A DNA stretch of 64,000 nt from Strigamia acuminata. Lineage: Eukaryota > Arthropoda > Chilopoda > Geophilomorpha > Linotaeniidae. Where the stretch lies: NCBI GenBank assembly GCA_949358305.1, contig OX442314.1, positions 12,641,060 through 12,705,059 of the forward strand. Direction: 5' to 3'. The notes below the pieces were generated by a model. The model saw nothing but the letters and a program-made list of their open reading frames with translations. It had not been told where the DNA came from and searched no databases. A program made the position numbers and the translations under genes. Below, piece by piece: positions 33,642 through 43,488 of this stretch; position 1 is the first letter of the stretch; each line of letters opens with the position of its first letter.

Positions 33642-34943
33642 ATGCCTCACAAGAAATCAGTCTTAAGTTTAGAAAAAGCGTGCTTGAAAACAATCGCTGC
33701 ACATTACAACGAAATAAGCCACGATCTTATTAATTTTCCAGTCGTATTGGTTAATAATATCTATCAACACATTGTAGATGAAAGCGATAATCATTACCAT
33801 TGCTTGCATTCGGATGACTTTATTCGTCCTGGCACGAGATCTTTACGCTGCTTGAACCGGTTTTGCGATCTATCGACGGACGAACTTGTGGATAAAATAA
33901 TCCAAGTTTGTAAAAATCTAGTAGAACTAGACTTGTCACACGAGGAGGTAAAATCGGAAAGCGTACTAACATTGGCGAAATATTTACCAAGCATCCGACG
34001 TCTCGACCTCGAAGGAAACACCGACATCACAGATTTCATTTTAGCCCAGATGATTACGAGGAGCGTAAAAATGGAATATTTAAACATTTGTTATACCGGA
34101 GCTACAGTAAATGGGTGTTTACAACTCGTAAAAGATCTGCCTCGTCTCAAAGAATTAGATTGTGATCCCTGGAAGTGGAAGGACTTATTTACACTCCTAA
34201 AAGAAAACTTTACACGCAACGAAATGCGCCACTCGTATTCCCTCGAAAGTATTAGACTGCGTAATTGGGCAGAAAAGGATCTCAGCATTGTTACGCAAAT
34301 GTTTCCGAATTTGCGTAAGATTGTCTTGGTGGCAACTTCACCGAAGAACTGTTTTAATGCTATAGTTGCATCGATACTAAGCAAAACAGAGGAACGACTA
34401 ACTAATATAACTCTCAGCAAGATTATTGCAGTCAATATTCAGCAAATTAGCACGTTCTGTCCAATGTTAAAAAGTTTAGAATTGAGCTTTTGTTCAATCT
34501 GTGTTGAAACAACTTACGCAGACATTAATCAATTCAGAAATTTACGTTCGCTGACAATTATGGAAAAACCGATTTTGCAACTAAACGTGATGGCCGAACA
34601 AGATTTGCGCGTGTTATTGAAAAATTCCGTCAATTTAAAGAGCCTAAGTGTTTGGAATTGTCAAGCTTTTTCTGACACCTTCATCACAGAACTCATCAAA
34701 TTGAATTTACTGCAAAATCTGACAGATTTAAGCATTCTCTCGTGTCACTCGATTAGTTCTTCAACAATTTTAAAATTACTAGCAATGAAAAATCCATTAA
34801 ATGATCTGGAAATCCATGAGTGCCAAAACATCGACAAATCTGATTGTGATATAATTAAAAATTATGTTCACAGTCAGAATTTGGATTTGGATCTTGTTCT
34901 TCATCTTGGAGAAGACGAGGACCTTGAAGAAGACGCTGATTAA
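33642..34943 (+). CDS. Intronless LRR protein with acidic tail (group D)
   Basis: This intact frame has 433 residues. It begins M-P-H-K-K-S with S-L-E-K-A-C-L-K-T-I as the BC-box-like motif and F-P-V-V-L-V-N-N-I as the Cul2-box-like motif. An H-S-D-D-F-I-R-P-G-T-R-S-L motif precedes the LRRs. The C-terminus is acidic (G-E-D-E-D-L-E-E-D-A-D). Its sister is the truncated minus-strand copy at 44182-45045. The start is fixed by the family context and by the upstream module 50-100 bp away. Role inferred as for relatives. Confidence 0.8.
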   Translation: MPHKKSVLSLEKACLKTIAAHYNEISHDLINFPVVLVNNIYQHIVDESDNHYHCLHSDDFIRPGTRSLRCLNRFCDLSTDELVDKIIQVCKNLVELDLSHEEVKSESVLTLAKYLPSIRRLDLEGNTDITDFILAQMITRSVKMEYLNICYTGATVNGCLQLVKDLPRLKELDCDPWKWKDLFTLLKENFTRNEMRHSYSLESIRLRNWAEKDLSIVTQMFPNLRKIVLVATSPKNCFNAIVASILSKTEERLTNITLSKIIAVNIQQISTFCPMLKSLELSFCSICVETTYADINQFRNLRSLTIMEKPILQLNVMAEQDLRVLLKNSVNLKSLSVWNCQAFSDTFITELIKLNLLQNLTDLSILSCHSISSSTILKLLAMKNPLNDLEIHECQNIDKSDCDIIKNYVHSQNLDLDLVLHLGEDEDLEEDAD

Positions 34944-35065
34944 AGAATCCACATAAATTCTACGCAAACAACTACTTTATATCACTAATTCAGCGAACTA
35001 CCTACATTCTGATATTTAGTTCTGTGACAATGGAAAGAATAAATATACAGTAATTTAATGGTGTC

Positions 35066-35133
35066 TTTTGGGATTGCTAGCAATATAAAATTCACTAAAT
35101 GGTTTGTACATTTCTAAGTGCCTAAACATCGAC
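35066..35133 (+). pseudogene. LRR 3' fragment cut by Tc1
   Basis: The sequence corresponds to the C-terminal repeat L-L-A-x-K-N-P-L-N-x-L with a stop (TAA for AAA), followed by K-C-L-N-I-D, and then breaks at the truncated end of the Tc1 element. Confidence 0.65.
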
Positions 35134-37066
35134 AATTAATTTCCATAAAACCAAGCCAAACCAAAAATTGGCGTGAAGACGTCTTCAAAAGACCACCAAT
35201 CTTCTTTAAGAATAGTGCAATACAGTTCTCCATTCATTATTCCATCAATATAAACAAGATTTCCTGTTCCATTAGCAGTTATACATCCCCAAACCATTAA
35301 GAAACCACCTCCATGTTTTACTGTTGAGATCATCTGGTGCAATTATAGTGCTGATTTTTGTTTTTTCCAGCACCATTCGTGCCCATCACTTCCTAAATGG
35401 TTAATCTTTGTTTCATCTGAGAAAATAACCCTTCTCCAATTGTATATTGTCCAGTCTTTCTACTTTTTGGCAAATTCCATTCTGTGGCGTTTATGTCGAG
35501 CTGTTAATAAGAGCTTTTTAACCTTGACTGATGATTTCAATCCATTTCTCTTTTGCACATTTTGTACAGTTTGAGCACTGACAACAGTGTTCTGATGTTT
35601 AGCAAGATCAATTTGCACGTCTACAGCTGTATCTAGGCAAACTGATGTAACTGCCTTAACAATGTTTCGCTCTTGTGTGGCTGTTAGAATTTTTGGGCAC
35701 CTGCTTTTGGTTTTTTTGCATCTAAAACATATGTTTTGCGAATTTTAGACACACTTCCAATGCTAACTCCGACTTCTGCAGCAATTTTTCGAACAGAAAT
35801 CCCTTTTTCAACTAATGCTAGAACATTTTGTCTTTTTTCCAATGAGAGAGGGCACATGATGATTTCTAATGTTTAAAAGAAACCTATGATACATAATGTT
35901 GTTGTATAACCCCAATTTCAAATATACTTGCACAATAACAGTAGCTGCATTCAAAAATTAAAATATTTGTGTTTTAACAATTTTAGTTTAAGTGTATTTT
36001 AAGTTTAAATTTTGAGTGTGAGAATTTTAACTCTATTTTATACAATTGACAACATGTGATAACTTTTACATGACATCATTGATCATCTGATATGTAATCA
36101 ATTCCAAAATGTAGCATGTTATACTCACATAGTGATGAGACAGAAGTATGCATTGATGGAATATTATTATTTTTAGTGGGATTTAAAATTTTTATGCCTT
36201 GCTAGTAGAAGGGAGGAATAAATTTTAAAAGAGTATAACCAACTGGCACCAGAGGTCATTGACAGCATGGACATGACATGGAAAAAGAAAGAAGAAATTA
36301 ATTAATAAAACATGTAGGTAATATTTATTATTAATCTTAGTTATAAAAATACCAAACTGTATGGTTTGAATAAGAATGGTGAAAAATTAAAGAAACAACT
36401 TGAAAATATGTTTACATGTGACTTATCTATTTTAACTAAAATTCTTCAAAAATTAAAACTCAAAATTTATGAATTTTAGTTTCATGTGTGTGCAGCACAA
36501 AAATTTAAAATAAAACAGGAAGTGATGTCTTATGTTGTGAAGTGATGTCATAAGTTCTGAAGTGATGTCAAGTAAATACAGATAAAATTTTTATTTTTGA
36601 GTGCTTGAATTTTAATTAAATTTTACTTCTATTTTTACAAAACTTTCTATACAAATGCAATGCATAGCTTCACTTAAAATTTAAGTAAAATTGAGTTTAT
36701 TGAAATTGTATTTTAGTTTGTATTTTTACCAATTTTAGTTTTATAGACAGGAAATGATGTCATTTTTGTTTTAAAATTGAACTAACACACAAAATGTTTT
36801 AATATTTGAATGCAGCTACTGATTCCAACAGCAAAAATCAATCACGTTGGAGCAGCAAAAAAATTGTTCACATGAAAGAACGATGCTTTTTCTGTCATAA
36901 CTTTTTTGTTTTATAAAATTTTTAAAAATTATTTACTTTTTCTGAAAGCTCATGAGCTATTTGTGTTAAACTTTAAAATATTTTCTTTCTGAGAAATCAT
37001 TATAAATCTTTTTTTTACCAAATTAAGATACTACTACAAACATGTGAACAATTTTTTGAGTCACTG
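35134..37066 (-). mobile_element. Tc1 element, truncated and interrupted
   Basis: The minus strand from about 35856 encodes a Tc1-type transposase N-terminus with a helix-turn-helix (S-V-R-K-I-A-A-E-V-G-V-S) and V-I-F-S-D-E-T-K around the first catalytic Asp. It then has G-G-G-F-L-M-V-W-G-C-I. It carries a frameshift near 35695 and an in-frame stop near 35465, and it is truncated before the third catalytic residue. The opposite terminus is preserved: CAGTGACTCAAAAAATTG read inward from 37066, next to TA. A second element is nested at 35939-36821. Confidence 0.85.
35939..36821. mobile_element. MITE nested in the Tc1 element
   Basis: Inverted termini are CAGTAGCTGCATTCAAA and its complement TTTGAATGCAGCTACTG, with further imperfect pairing inward (AAAATATTTGTGTTTTA). 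The interior (880 bp) has no transposase. The target duplication is not resolved. Its ends resemble those of the elements at 28768 and 60980. Confidence 0.75.
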
Positions 37067-37310
37067 TATATTATCAAATGACTACCGTATAATATTTTTT
37101 TTTAAATTAAATATATTTATATTGTCTGCTAGTTGAATTAACTTTTTCACTCTAACCTAAACCATTTTTATGCCTTCATCATCTAAATAACCCAAAAGTA
37201 TAACTGAATAATTTATCCCCAATCCCAACCCACCAATTGCTTGGAGATTACAGGAAACTTTCAAACCTCCATTCAAATTTCAGATTGTCATATCATATTA
37301 CAATACTAAT

Positions 37311-37423
37311 TACAACGTTTGGTAAACGTTATGTCACTAGCGTCAACACCACGTTTATGGGGTCTATGTATATAAGGAATGATTCATTGAAGTATACAAT
37401 TACTAATCATCTAATACGCCAAC
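37311..37423 (+). promoter_or_regulatory. Conserved LRR-family upstream module
   Basis: ACAACGTTTGGTAAACGTTA at 37313, GCGTCAACACCACG, TATGTATATAAGGAATGATTC, ATCATCTAATA, ATG at 37424. This is the most symmetrical inverted repeat in the window: AACGTTT and AAACGTT, separated by GGT. Confidence 0.6.
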
Positions 37424-37708
37424 ATGCCTAACAGAAAATCAGCAATGAATTTGGAAGAATCGTGTTTGAAAACCATCTTTGCCAATTACGACACAATACG
37501 CCATGATCTTATTCATTTTAAAGCACTAAACGAAAAACATTTGCAAATGTTATTGGTCAATTCCATTAATTTACAAAACCTATTCGTGTCTGGTTGTCAA
37601 TCTTTTTCCGACAGCTTGATCACAAAGCTCATCGAAATGAATTTATTGCAAAATCTAAAGATGTTTTGCATTGCCGAGTGTCACGGGATTAGTTTAGAAA
37701 CAGTTTAA
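37424..37708 (+). pseudogene. Internally deleted LRR mini-gene (group E-like)
   Basis: This open frame of 94 codons retains the VHL-box-like start (N-L-E-E-S-C-L-K-T-I). After H-D-L-I-H-F it jumps directly to the C-terminal LRRs (L-N-E-K-H-L-Q-M-L-L-V-N-S-I-N-L), losing about 280 codons. It then ends prematurely within the penultimate repeat. The intact promoter leaves open that a tiny protein is made, but loss of the Cul2-box-like segment and most LRRs argues for a relic. Confidence 0.75.
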
Positions 37709-37712
37709 TTAC

Positions 37713-37831
37713 TGTAACGTTTAATGAACGTTATCAATGGCCACGACGTCGTACGTTTATACGTTCTATTCACATGGTTCACTGAACTAAAATCATTCCA
37801 TTCAGAACTGATGGTCATCTAATATCACGAC
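37713..37831 (+). promoter_or_regulatory. Conserved LRR-family upstream module
   Basis: AACGTTTAATGAACGTTATC at 37716, CACGACGTCGTACG, TTCTATTCACATGGTTCACTGA, then ATG at 37832. It begins only about 5 bp after the stop region of the preceding fragment. Confidence 0.55.
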
Positions 37832-38071
37832 ATGCCTCATAAGAAATCAGCTTCAAGTTTAGAAGAATCGTGTTTGAAAACAATTACAGCACATTACGAA
37901 GAGATTCGCCCCGGTCTTATTTCTTTTCCTAATACATTGATTAATACGATATATCAAAACTTTGTTGATGAAGGTTAGCATTCCGAAGATCATCATCGTT
38001 TGCATTCGGATGATTTTATTCGGTCTGGTACGAGATCGTTACGCGCTTTGTATATGTTTTGCGATCTGCAT
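37832..38071 (+). pseudogene. Truncated LRR gene, N-terminal part only
   Basis: It has S-L-E-E-S-C-L-K-T-I and F-P-N-T-L-I-N-T-I followed by an in-frame TAG at 37976-37978 (V-D-E-G-stop). About 30 more alignable codons (L-H-S-D-D-F-I-R-S-G-T-R-S-L) follow, and then it switches abruptly to the promoter of the next gene. Confidence 0.85.
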
Positions 38072-38080
38072 TACAAACAG

Positions 38081-38189
38081 CAACGTTTGGTTAACGTTAC
38101 GTCACACACGTCAACGGCACGTGTATGTGTTCTATTCATATAAGAGATGGTTCGCTGAAGTACCATTACTAATCATCTAGTATCGCGAC
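38081..38189 (+). promoter_or_regulatory. Conserved LRR-family upstream module
   Basis: AACGTTTGGTTAACGTT at 38082-38098, ACGTCACACACGTCAAC, TTCATATAAGAGATGGTTCGCTGA, ATCATCTAGTA, ATG at 38190. Confidence 0.6.
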
Positions 38190-39647
38190 ATGCCTAACAG
38201 GAAATCTGCATTGAGTTTGGAGGAATCGTGTTTGGAAAAAATCTCTGCAAATTACAACGAGATACGCCATGTTCTTATTAATTTTCCTTTCGTGTTGGTT
38301 AACAACATATACAGACACATTGTTTATAAAGATCGGTACAAACATAAAAGCAATAAGTCCAGTTTGCATTCGGATGATTTTATTCGTCCTGAAACGAGAT
38401 CTTTACACAGTTTGAATCGATTTTGCGATCTCTCTACCCACGAACTTGTAGATAAAATATTACACGTTTGTAGAGACTTGACAGAGCTAGATTTGTCGCA
38501 CCAAGAAGTTCCATCGGAACTTGTAACAGCATTGACGATCCATTTCCCCAACATTCGACGTCTCAACCTGGAAGGAAACACTGCGATCGCAGATTCGATT
38601 TTACCAAAGATGATTATGACAAACACGAAACTCGATTACTTGAACACGCGCTATACAAAAGTTACATCAAACGGAGCTTTACTACTCGTAAGAAATCTGC
38701 CTCTCTTAAAGGAATTAGATTGTGGTGACCAGATATGGGGCGACTTATTTAAATTGCTAAAACTAGACTTTATTTGCAGCGGAATGCGGAAAACACATTC
38801 CCTAGAACACCTAACACTCCGCGAATGGACGGACGATGATCTTGGCACTGTCATACAAATGCTTCCGCATTTACGAAACATTGGCTTCAAGCCATTTGCT
38901 TACAAAAATTGTTTTAACTCTATAATTGCATCAATATTGAGCAAAACCATGGGAAGACTTACCAAGTTAGCACTAGTTAGTGTTGGGCCGGTCGATATTC
39001 GACAAATTGGCTTTTTCTGCCCAATGTTAGAGAGTTTAGAATTGACTACTTGTTCCATCAGCGCTGAAACAACTAATTGTGACAATTTAGGTCACGTGAA
39101 CAGTCATCAGCCATTCAGAAAGCTACGTACACTAAAAATTCGTGAACAACAGATGGATCAACTAGTTTTAATAAGCGAACAACTTTTGCAAATGTTATTT
39201 GTAAATTGCGTTAATTTAGAGAGCCTGTTCGTTTGGGGTTGTCAATCTTTTTCCGACAACTTGATCACGGAGTTTATCAAATTGAATTTACTTCAAAATC
39301 TCCAGAAAGTGTACATCAAGAATTGTCATTGGATTAGTTCTGCAACAGTTCTAAGATTGCTAGCAATGAAGAATCCAATGAATCATTTACATATTTATGA
39401 CTGTCAAAAAATTGACAAACTAGCTTGTGATGTGATTACGAGTTACGTGAAAAGTCAGAAGTTGGATCTTGATCTTGATCTGAATCAAGCTATAGATTTT
39501 GATCTTGATTTTTTTCATCTCAATCTTGACCTGAGCGAAGATGATCTGGATGAAGATGATCTACTAGTAGATGAAGATGATCTGAGCGAAGATGATCAGA
39601 ATGGAGATGTTCTTCACCTCAATCTTGATCTGAGTGAAGATGAATAA
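38190..39647 (+). CDS. Intronless LRR protein with long acidic repeat tail (group E)
   Basis: At 485 residues this is the longest copy. The N-terminal S-L-E-E-S-C-L-E-K-I and F-P-F-V-L-V-N-N-I motifs, the H-S-D-D-F-I-R-P-E-T-R-S-L segment and the LRRs match relatives. From about residue 425 the C-terminus becomes a highly acidic low-complexity tail of L-D-L-D, S-E-D-D-L-D-E-D-D and L-N-L-D-L units, encoded by GATCTTGATCTTGATCTG-type repeats. The shorter tails of the 33642 and 13256 copies are acidic too, so the tail has probably expanded by slippage. Its function is unknown; an interaction or nuclear retention role would be speculation. Confidence 0.8.
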   Translation: MPNRKSALSLEESCLEKISANYNEIRHVLINFPFVLVNNIYRHIVYKDRYKHKSNKSSLHSDDFIRPETRSLHSLNRFCDLSTHELVDKILHVCRDLTELDLSHQEVPSELVTALTIHFPNIRRLNLEGNTAIADSILPKMIMTNTKLDYLNTRYTKVTSNGALLLVRNLPLLKELDCGDQIWGDLFKLLKLDFICSGMRKTHSLEHLTLREWTDDDLGTVIQMLPHLRNIGFKPFAYKNCFNSIIASILSKTMGRLTKLALVSVGPVDIRQIGFFCPMLESLELTTCSISAETTNCDNLGHVNSHQPFRKLRTLKIREQQMDQLVLISEQLLQMLFVNCVNLESLFVWGCQSFSDNLITEFIKLNLLQNLQKVYIKNCHWISSATVLRLLAMKNPMNHLHIYDCQKIDKLACDVITSYVKSQKLDLDLDLNQAIDFDLDFFHLNLDLSEDDLDEDDLLVDEDDLSEDDQNGDVLHLNLDLSEDE

Positions 39648-39839
39648 AATCAAGATAATCAGGATAATCAAGAATAAGGATGATAAAGAATCAAGATCTT
39701 TAGCAGTTTTTTTTATCTGTATCCAACTCAAGATTTGGTTCTGAATTAAATATTATAAATAAGTTATTGTCAATTATATTACCTAACATTATAAAATTAA
39801 AAATTTATTGCCAAGCCCAATCAGCAATTTCTGTTCAAA

Positions 39840-40000
39840 TCTTGTCATTGCGTAGACTCTGTACGTTTAAGCAAAGATTCACTAAACTGTAATAATTCCA
39901 CTGACCATCTGGTATCACAACACGGCTAAAGAAACATTTGAACGCAGGGCCCTGGGACCAGTAGAAAAGATTTTTTTAGATCAAGCGGTGTCTAGCTAAA
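39840..40000 (+). repeat. Duplicated block (copy 1)
   Basis: The block contains CGTTTAAGCAAAGATTCACT, TAATTCCACTGACC and CCCTGGGACCAGTAGAAAAG. It is paralogous to 45160-45310. Both follow a copy of the group E gene's 3' flank (AATCAAGATAATCA-like), and the first 70 bp look like a decayed LRR upstream module. Confidence 0.6.
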
Positions 40001-40369
40001 ATTCCTCAATTATGTTTGGAGTGAGCTCAATCTTAAATACTAGCGGGCTCACTGAGCTCATTGCAAGCACACAACTGCTGAATAGTTTTGGAGTAAAATA
40101 ATAGCATCTCGTTTGTAAATTGGAAAGACAACAGCAACAACCAGGAAGTATTTGTTCACCTATACGTAAGAATTTCTTTCTATCTGATCAGCAAATGAGT
40201 ACATTTTACCTTGAATTAAGCAGAAGTGGCACTAAGCCTGTAGTTTTAGCACACTTGGCAGTTGGCACCATATTCAGTCATATGTGCCTAAAACATTTAA
40301 AAAATAAATGAAGTACATTTAACGGTATATTGAAATAGTTTAGTCATTACAATCTATGTGAACTCTTTA

Positions 40370-40550
40370 ATCTAAGTCTTCTTCAAGGTTTGCGCCTTCT
40401 ATAAGGAACAACATCAAGATCGAGATCGAGATCCAAATTATGACTTTGAACATAATTTGTAATAATATCACAAGCTGGTTTGTCGATATTTTGACAATCG
40501 GTAATGCTCAATTCCTTCATTGGATTTTTCATTGCTAACAATTTTAAACA
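40370..40550 (-). pseudogene. LRR 3'-end fragment (group E)
   Basis: The minus strand matches the last 60 codons and 3' flank of the 13256 copy, including the repeated L-D-L-D-V coding region and K-P-A-C-D-I-I-T-N-Y. A one-base insertion lies near 40400 (TCTATAAGGAAC versus TCTAAAGGAAC). It is truncated at its 5' side, where it joins unrelated sequence. Confidence 0.8.
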
Positions 40551-40899
40551 GAAGATTTTTCAGCAGAAGTGGCACAAAACCTGTAGTTTTAGCACACTTG
40601 GCACCACTTACAGTCAAAAGTGCCTAAAACCTTTAAAAAAAATAAATGAAGTACATTTATATCGAACGATACCCTCTACAATCAAATTTTAAATTAGTTA
40701 CATTGCATACTGTAACCTAGAATGATTCAGAAAAATGGCGGATAGCAAGTCCGACAGTTAATCGTTTGTAGTTAAACGAATGGTGAAAGTTCATCCAATT
40801 GTCATTGGCGCCAACAGTGCTTGAATATATGTTGATAAAATGAGATGGTTCATCAAATTGTAACCATCCCACCGAGAATCGACCATCTAATATCACGAC

Positions 40900-41133
40900 A
40901 TGCTTCGTAAGAAGTCAGATTCGAATTTTGAAGAAATGTTTTTGAGAACAATCTTTGAATATTATGCCGAGCTACGTTTTCCGGCCACGTTGGTTGAGAA
41001 ACTATATTTCGCCATTTTGTTGAAGTTAAAAAACTTAGAATCGGGGAATATGCCACAATATGTTCAACGAATGAGTTTTATTTACATTCGGACGTTTTAT
41101 TCGGACGTTCGGACATTATTATTATTAAATTAA
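40900..41133 (+). pseudogene. Truncated and diverged LRR gene start
   Basis: It is a 77-codon frame with a recognisable family start context (CATCTAATATCACGAC before ATG) and a degraded promoter module near 40774-40850. The N-terminus is related, but the BC-box-like motif is degraded: N-F-E-E-M-F-L-R-T-I lacks both the Ser and the Cys. F-P-A-T-L-V-E-K-L follows. The alignment ends before any LRR. Confidence 0.7.
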
Positions 41134-41197
41134 AATTTATTCGAAAAATAAATGAAATATATTTTTAATTAAATTACTTTTTTGCTCTAACCCGAAC

Positions 41198-41662
41198 TAC
41201 CATACTTTCTCGAGTAAGAGCCGCGGCTCTTATTACAATTTTTTACCTTATTTTGATTGAAATTTCAATTTTTTCATTAAAATTTCAATTTTTTCATTGA
41301 AATTTCAATTTTTTTATTGAAATTTCAATTTTTTTATTGAAATTTCAATTTTTTCATTGAAATTTCAATTCTTTTATTGAAATTTCACTTTTTTTCCATT
41401 AAAATTTCACTTTTTTCCATTGAAATTTTACTTTTTTCCATTAAAATTTCAATTTTTTTTATTGAAGTTTCACCTTATTTTTAAATTTTCAATCTAAATA
41501 ACTATCATCATCGACAAATTTTTCATTAAACGTTTCCTGTTTGGTTACTTCAGCTGTCGAATAGTAGCCGCGGTTCTTATTTCAAACCACCTCTCTGAGG
41601 CGCGGCTACTATTCGAGGGCGACTACAAAACGAGGGCGACTCTTAATTGAGAAAATACGGTA
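41198..41662. mobile_element. TA-flanked MITE containing a minisatellite
   Basis: Ends are imperfect inverted repeats: CATACTTTCTCGAGTAAGAG on the left and, inverted, CCGTATTTTCTCAATTAAGA on the right, each next to TA. Subterminal GCCGCGGCTC and GCGCGGCTAC repeats occur near both ends. The core (41258-41468) is about ten copies of a 19-21-bp unit, ATTGAAATTTCAATTTTTT. There is no coding capacity. Confidence 0.65.
41258..41468 (+). repeat. 19-21-bp minisatellite
   Basis: About ten tandem units of ATTGAAATTTCAATTTTTT with internal palindromic GAAATTTC. Later units have AAAATTTCACTTTTTTCC variants. Confidence 0.85.
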
Positions 41663-41869
41663 TTTGTATTTTTAGGTCTTCATTTAAAAGTAACTAAATA
41701 ATTTAATTCCAACCAACAACAAATTATCTTCAAAGTCAGAAATTGGATCTTGTTCTTGAACGAGACGTGATCTTATCACAATTCAATGACTAAAAATTTC
41801 AAAAAATAAAATTGATGTGCATCGTTCATTAAATTACTTTTTCTTATCTATTTATTCTCTATATTATCT

Positions 41870-42174
41870 CAATACATCCGAGTCATTCAAACCTAATCAA
41901 CTACCGATTTCCCCAGTTTGACTCCTTTTTACAGCTAAATTACACCATTGAGATGTAAATATTACACCTTACACGTGTCACGATACACCTTTGCGTGTAA
42001 ACTTACTCATAAAGGCGTAAATTTGAAAGAAGGTAATTTTTTTTGTCCACAACTGTACTATAACGTTTGACAAACGTTTATCAATTTTCACGTCTACTGG
42101 TTCTATGTATATAAGCGATGGTTCAGTTTCAATTTTACTAAACTGTAGCTGTTCTACTGACCTAATATCACGTC
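41870..42174 (+). promoter_or_regulatory. LRR upstream region with TTACACC palindromes
   Basis: Positions 41940-42025 carry several TTTACACC/GGTGTAAA-like repeats, paralogous to 47530-47620 upstream of the 47846 copy. The proximal module follows: TAACGTTTGACAAACGTTTATC at 42061, TATGTATATAAGCGATGGTTCA near 42105, ATG at 42175. Confidence 0.6.
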
Positions 42175-43488
42175 ATGCCTAATAAGAAGTTACCATCGAG
42201 TTTGGAAGAATTGTGTTTGAAATCAATCTTTGCACATTACCACGAGATACGTCATCATCTTATTCATTTTCCTATCGTATTGGTTAATAAGATATATCAA
42301 CACTTTGTTGAATCTCAGGTACAAAGATTCGGAATGTTTGCTATACTTCATAAAAGAAAACAGTTTCGTTTGCATTCGGATGATTTTATTCGTCCAGGCA
42401 CAAGATCGTTATGCTGTTTGGACCGGTTTTACGATCTGCCTACGAACAAACTAGTAGATAAAATAACCCGCGTTTGTAAAAACCTGGCTGATCTAGACTT
42501 ATCAGGCTACCCGATTCCACCCGAATTTGTAATTACATTAGTACAACATTTACCCAGCATTCGACGTCTTAACTTGGAAAGAGTCAATGGCATCACGGAT
42601 TTGATTTTAGCCAAGATGCTTACGAGAAACGTGGAATTTGAATATTTAAACATTCGCGCTACCAAAGTTACAGTAAATGGATGTTTACGACTCGTAAAAA
42701 ATCTGCCACTTCTAAAAGAATTAAATGTTGATCACCGGATGTGGAGAGAATTATTTCAACTCCTAAAACAAGATTTTTATGGCAGCAAAATGTTAAATAC
42801 ATATTCTCTCGAAAGTGTAGGTTTAGATGAATGGACAGATGACGATCTCAGCGTAGTCCCTCAAATGTTTCCTAATTTACGTAAAATTGATATTGCGATA
42901 ACTCAACCCGGGAACCATTTCGATGTTATAGTTGCATCGATACTATGCAAAACAATGGGAAAAATAACTACGCTAAGATTGTACAATATTAGTCAAGTCA
43001 ATATTTGGCAAATTGGCTTTTACTGCCCAATGTTGGAAAGTTTACAATTGACTAATTGTTCCATCAGCGCTGATACAACTAATTGTGACAACAATCATCA
43101 GCCATTCAGAAATCTACGTAGACTACAAATTCTTGAACGACAGATGAATCGACCAGATGTACTAACCATAACCAAACATATTTTGCAAATGTTGTTGGTA
43201 AATTCCATCAATTTAAAGAGCCTACGTGTTAGTCGATGTCAACCTTTTTCGGATAGCTTCATTACAGAGCTCATCGAATTAAATTTACTGCAAAATCTCA
43301 GTGAGCTTTTCATAACCGAGTGTCACTCGATTAGTTCTCAAACAGTTTTAAAATTGCTTGTTATGAAAAATCCCCTAAATGTTTTCTATATTATTCATTG
43401 CCGTAATATCGACAAACCAGCTTGTGACATCATTAATAATTATGTTCAAAATCAGAATTTGGATCTTGATATTATTTTGGAAGTGTGA
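42175..43488 (+). CDS. Intronless LRR protein with VHL-box-like N-terminus (group F)
   Basis: This intact frame has 437 residues. The N-terminal motifs are S-L-E-E-L-C-L-K-S-I and F-P-I-V-L-V-N-K-I. A group-specific insertion of about 15 residues around residue 50 (F-G-M-F-A-I-L-H-K-R-K) precedes H-S-D-D-F-I-R-P. The LRRs run to the C-terminus, which lacks an acidic tail. The 47846 copy is so similar that it must be a recent duplicate. AATAAA occurs at about 43509. Function inferred as for the family. Confidence 0.8.
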   Translation: MPNKKLPSSLEELCLKSIFAHYHEIRHHLIHFPIVLVNKIYQHFVESQVQRFGMFAILHKRKQFRLHSDDFIRPGTRSLCCLDRFYDLPTNKLVDKITRVCKNLADLDLSGYPIPPEFVITLVQHLPSIRRLNLERVNGITDLILAKMLTRNVEFEYLNIRATKVTVNGCLRLVKNLPLLKELNVDHRMWRELFQLLKQDFYGSKMLNTYSLESVGLDEWTDDDLSVVPQMFPNLRKIDIAITQPGNHFDVIVASILCKTMGKITTLRLYNISQVNIWQIGFYCPMLESLQLTNCSISADTTNCDNNHQPFRNLRRLQILERQMNRPDVLTITKHILQMLLVNSINLKSLRVSRCQPFSDSFITELIELNLLQNLSELFITECHSISSQTVLKLLVMKNPLNVFYIIHCRNIDKPACDIINNYVQNQNLDLDIILEV

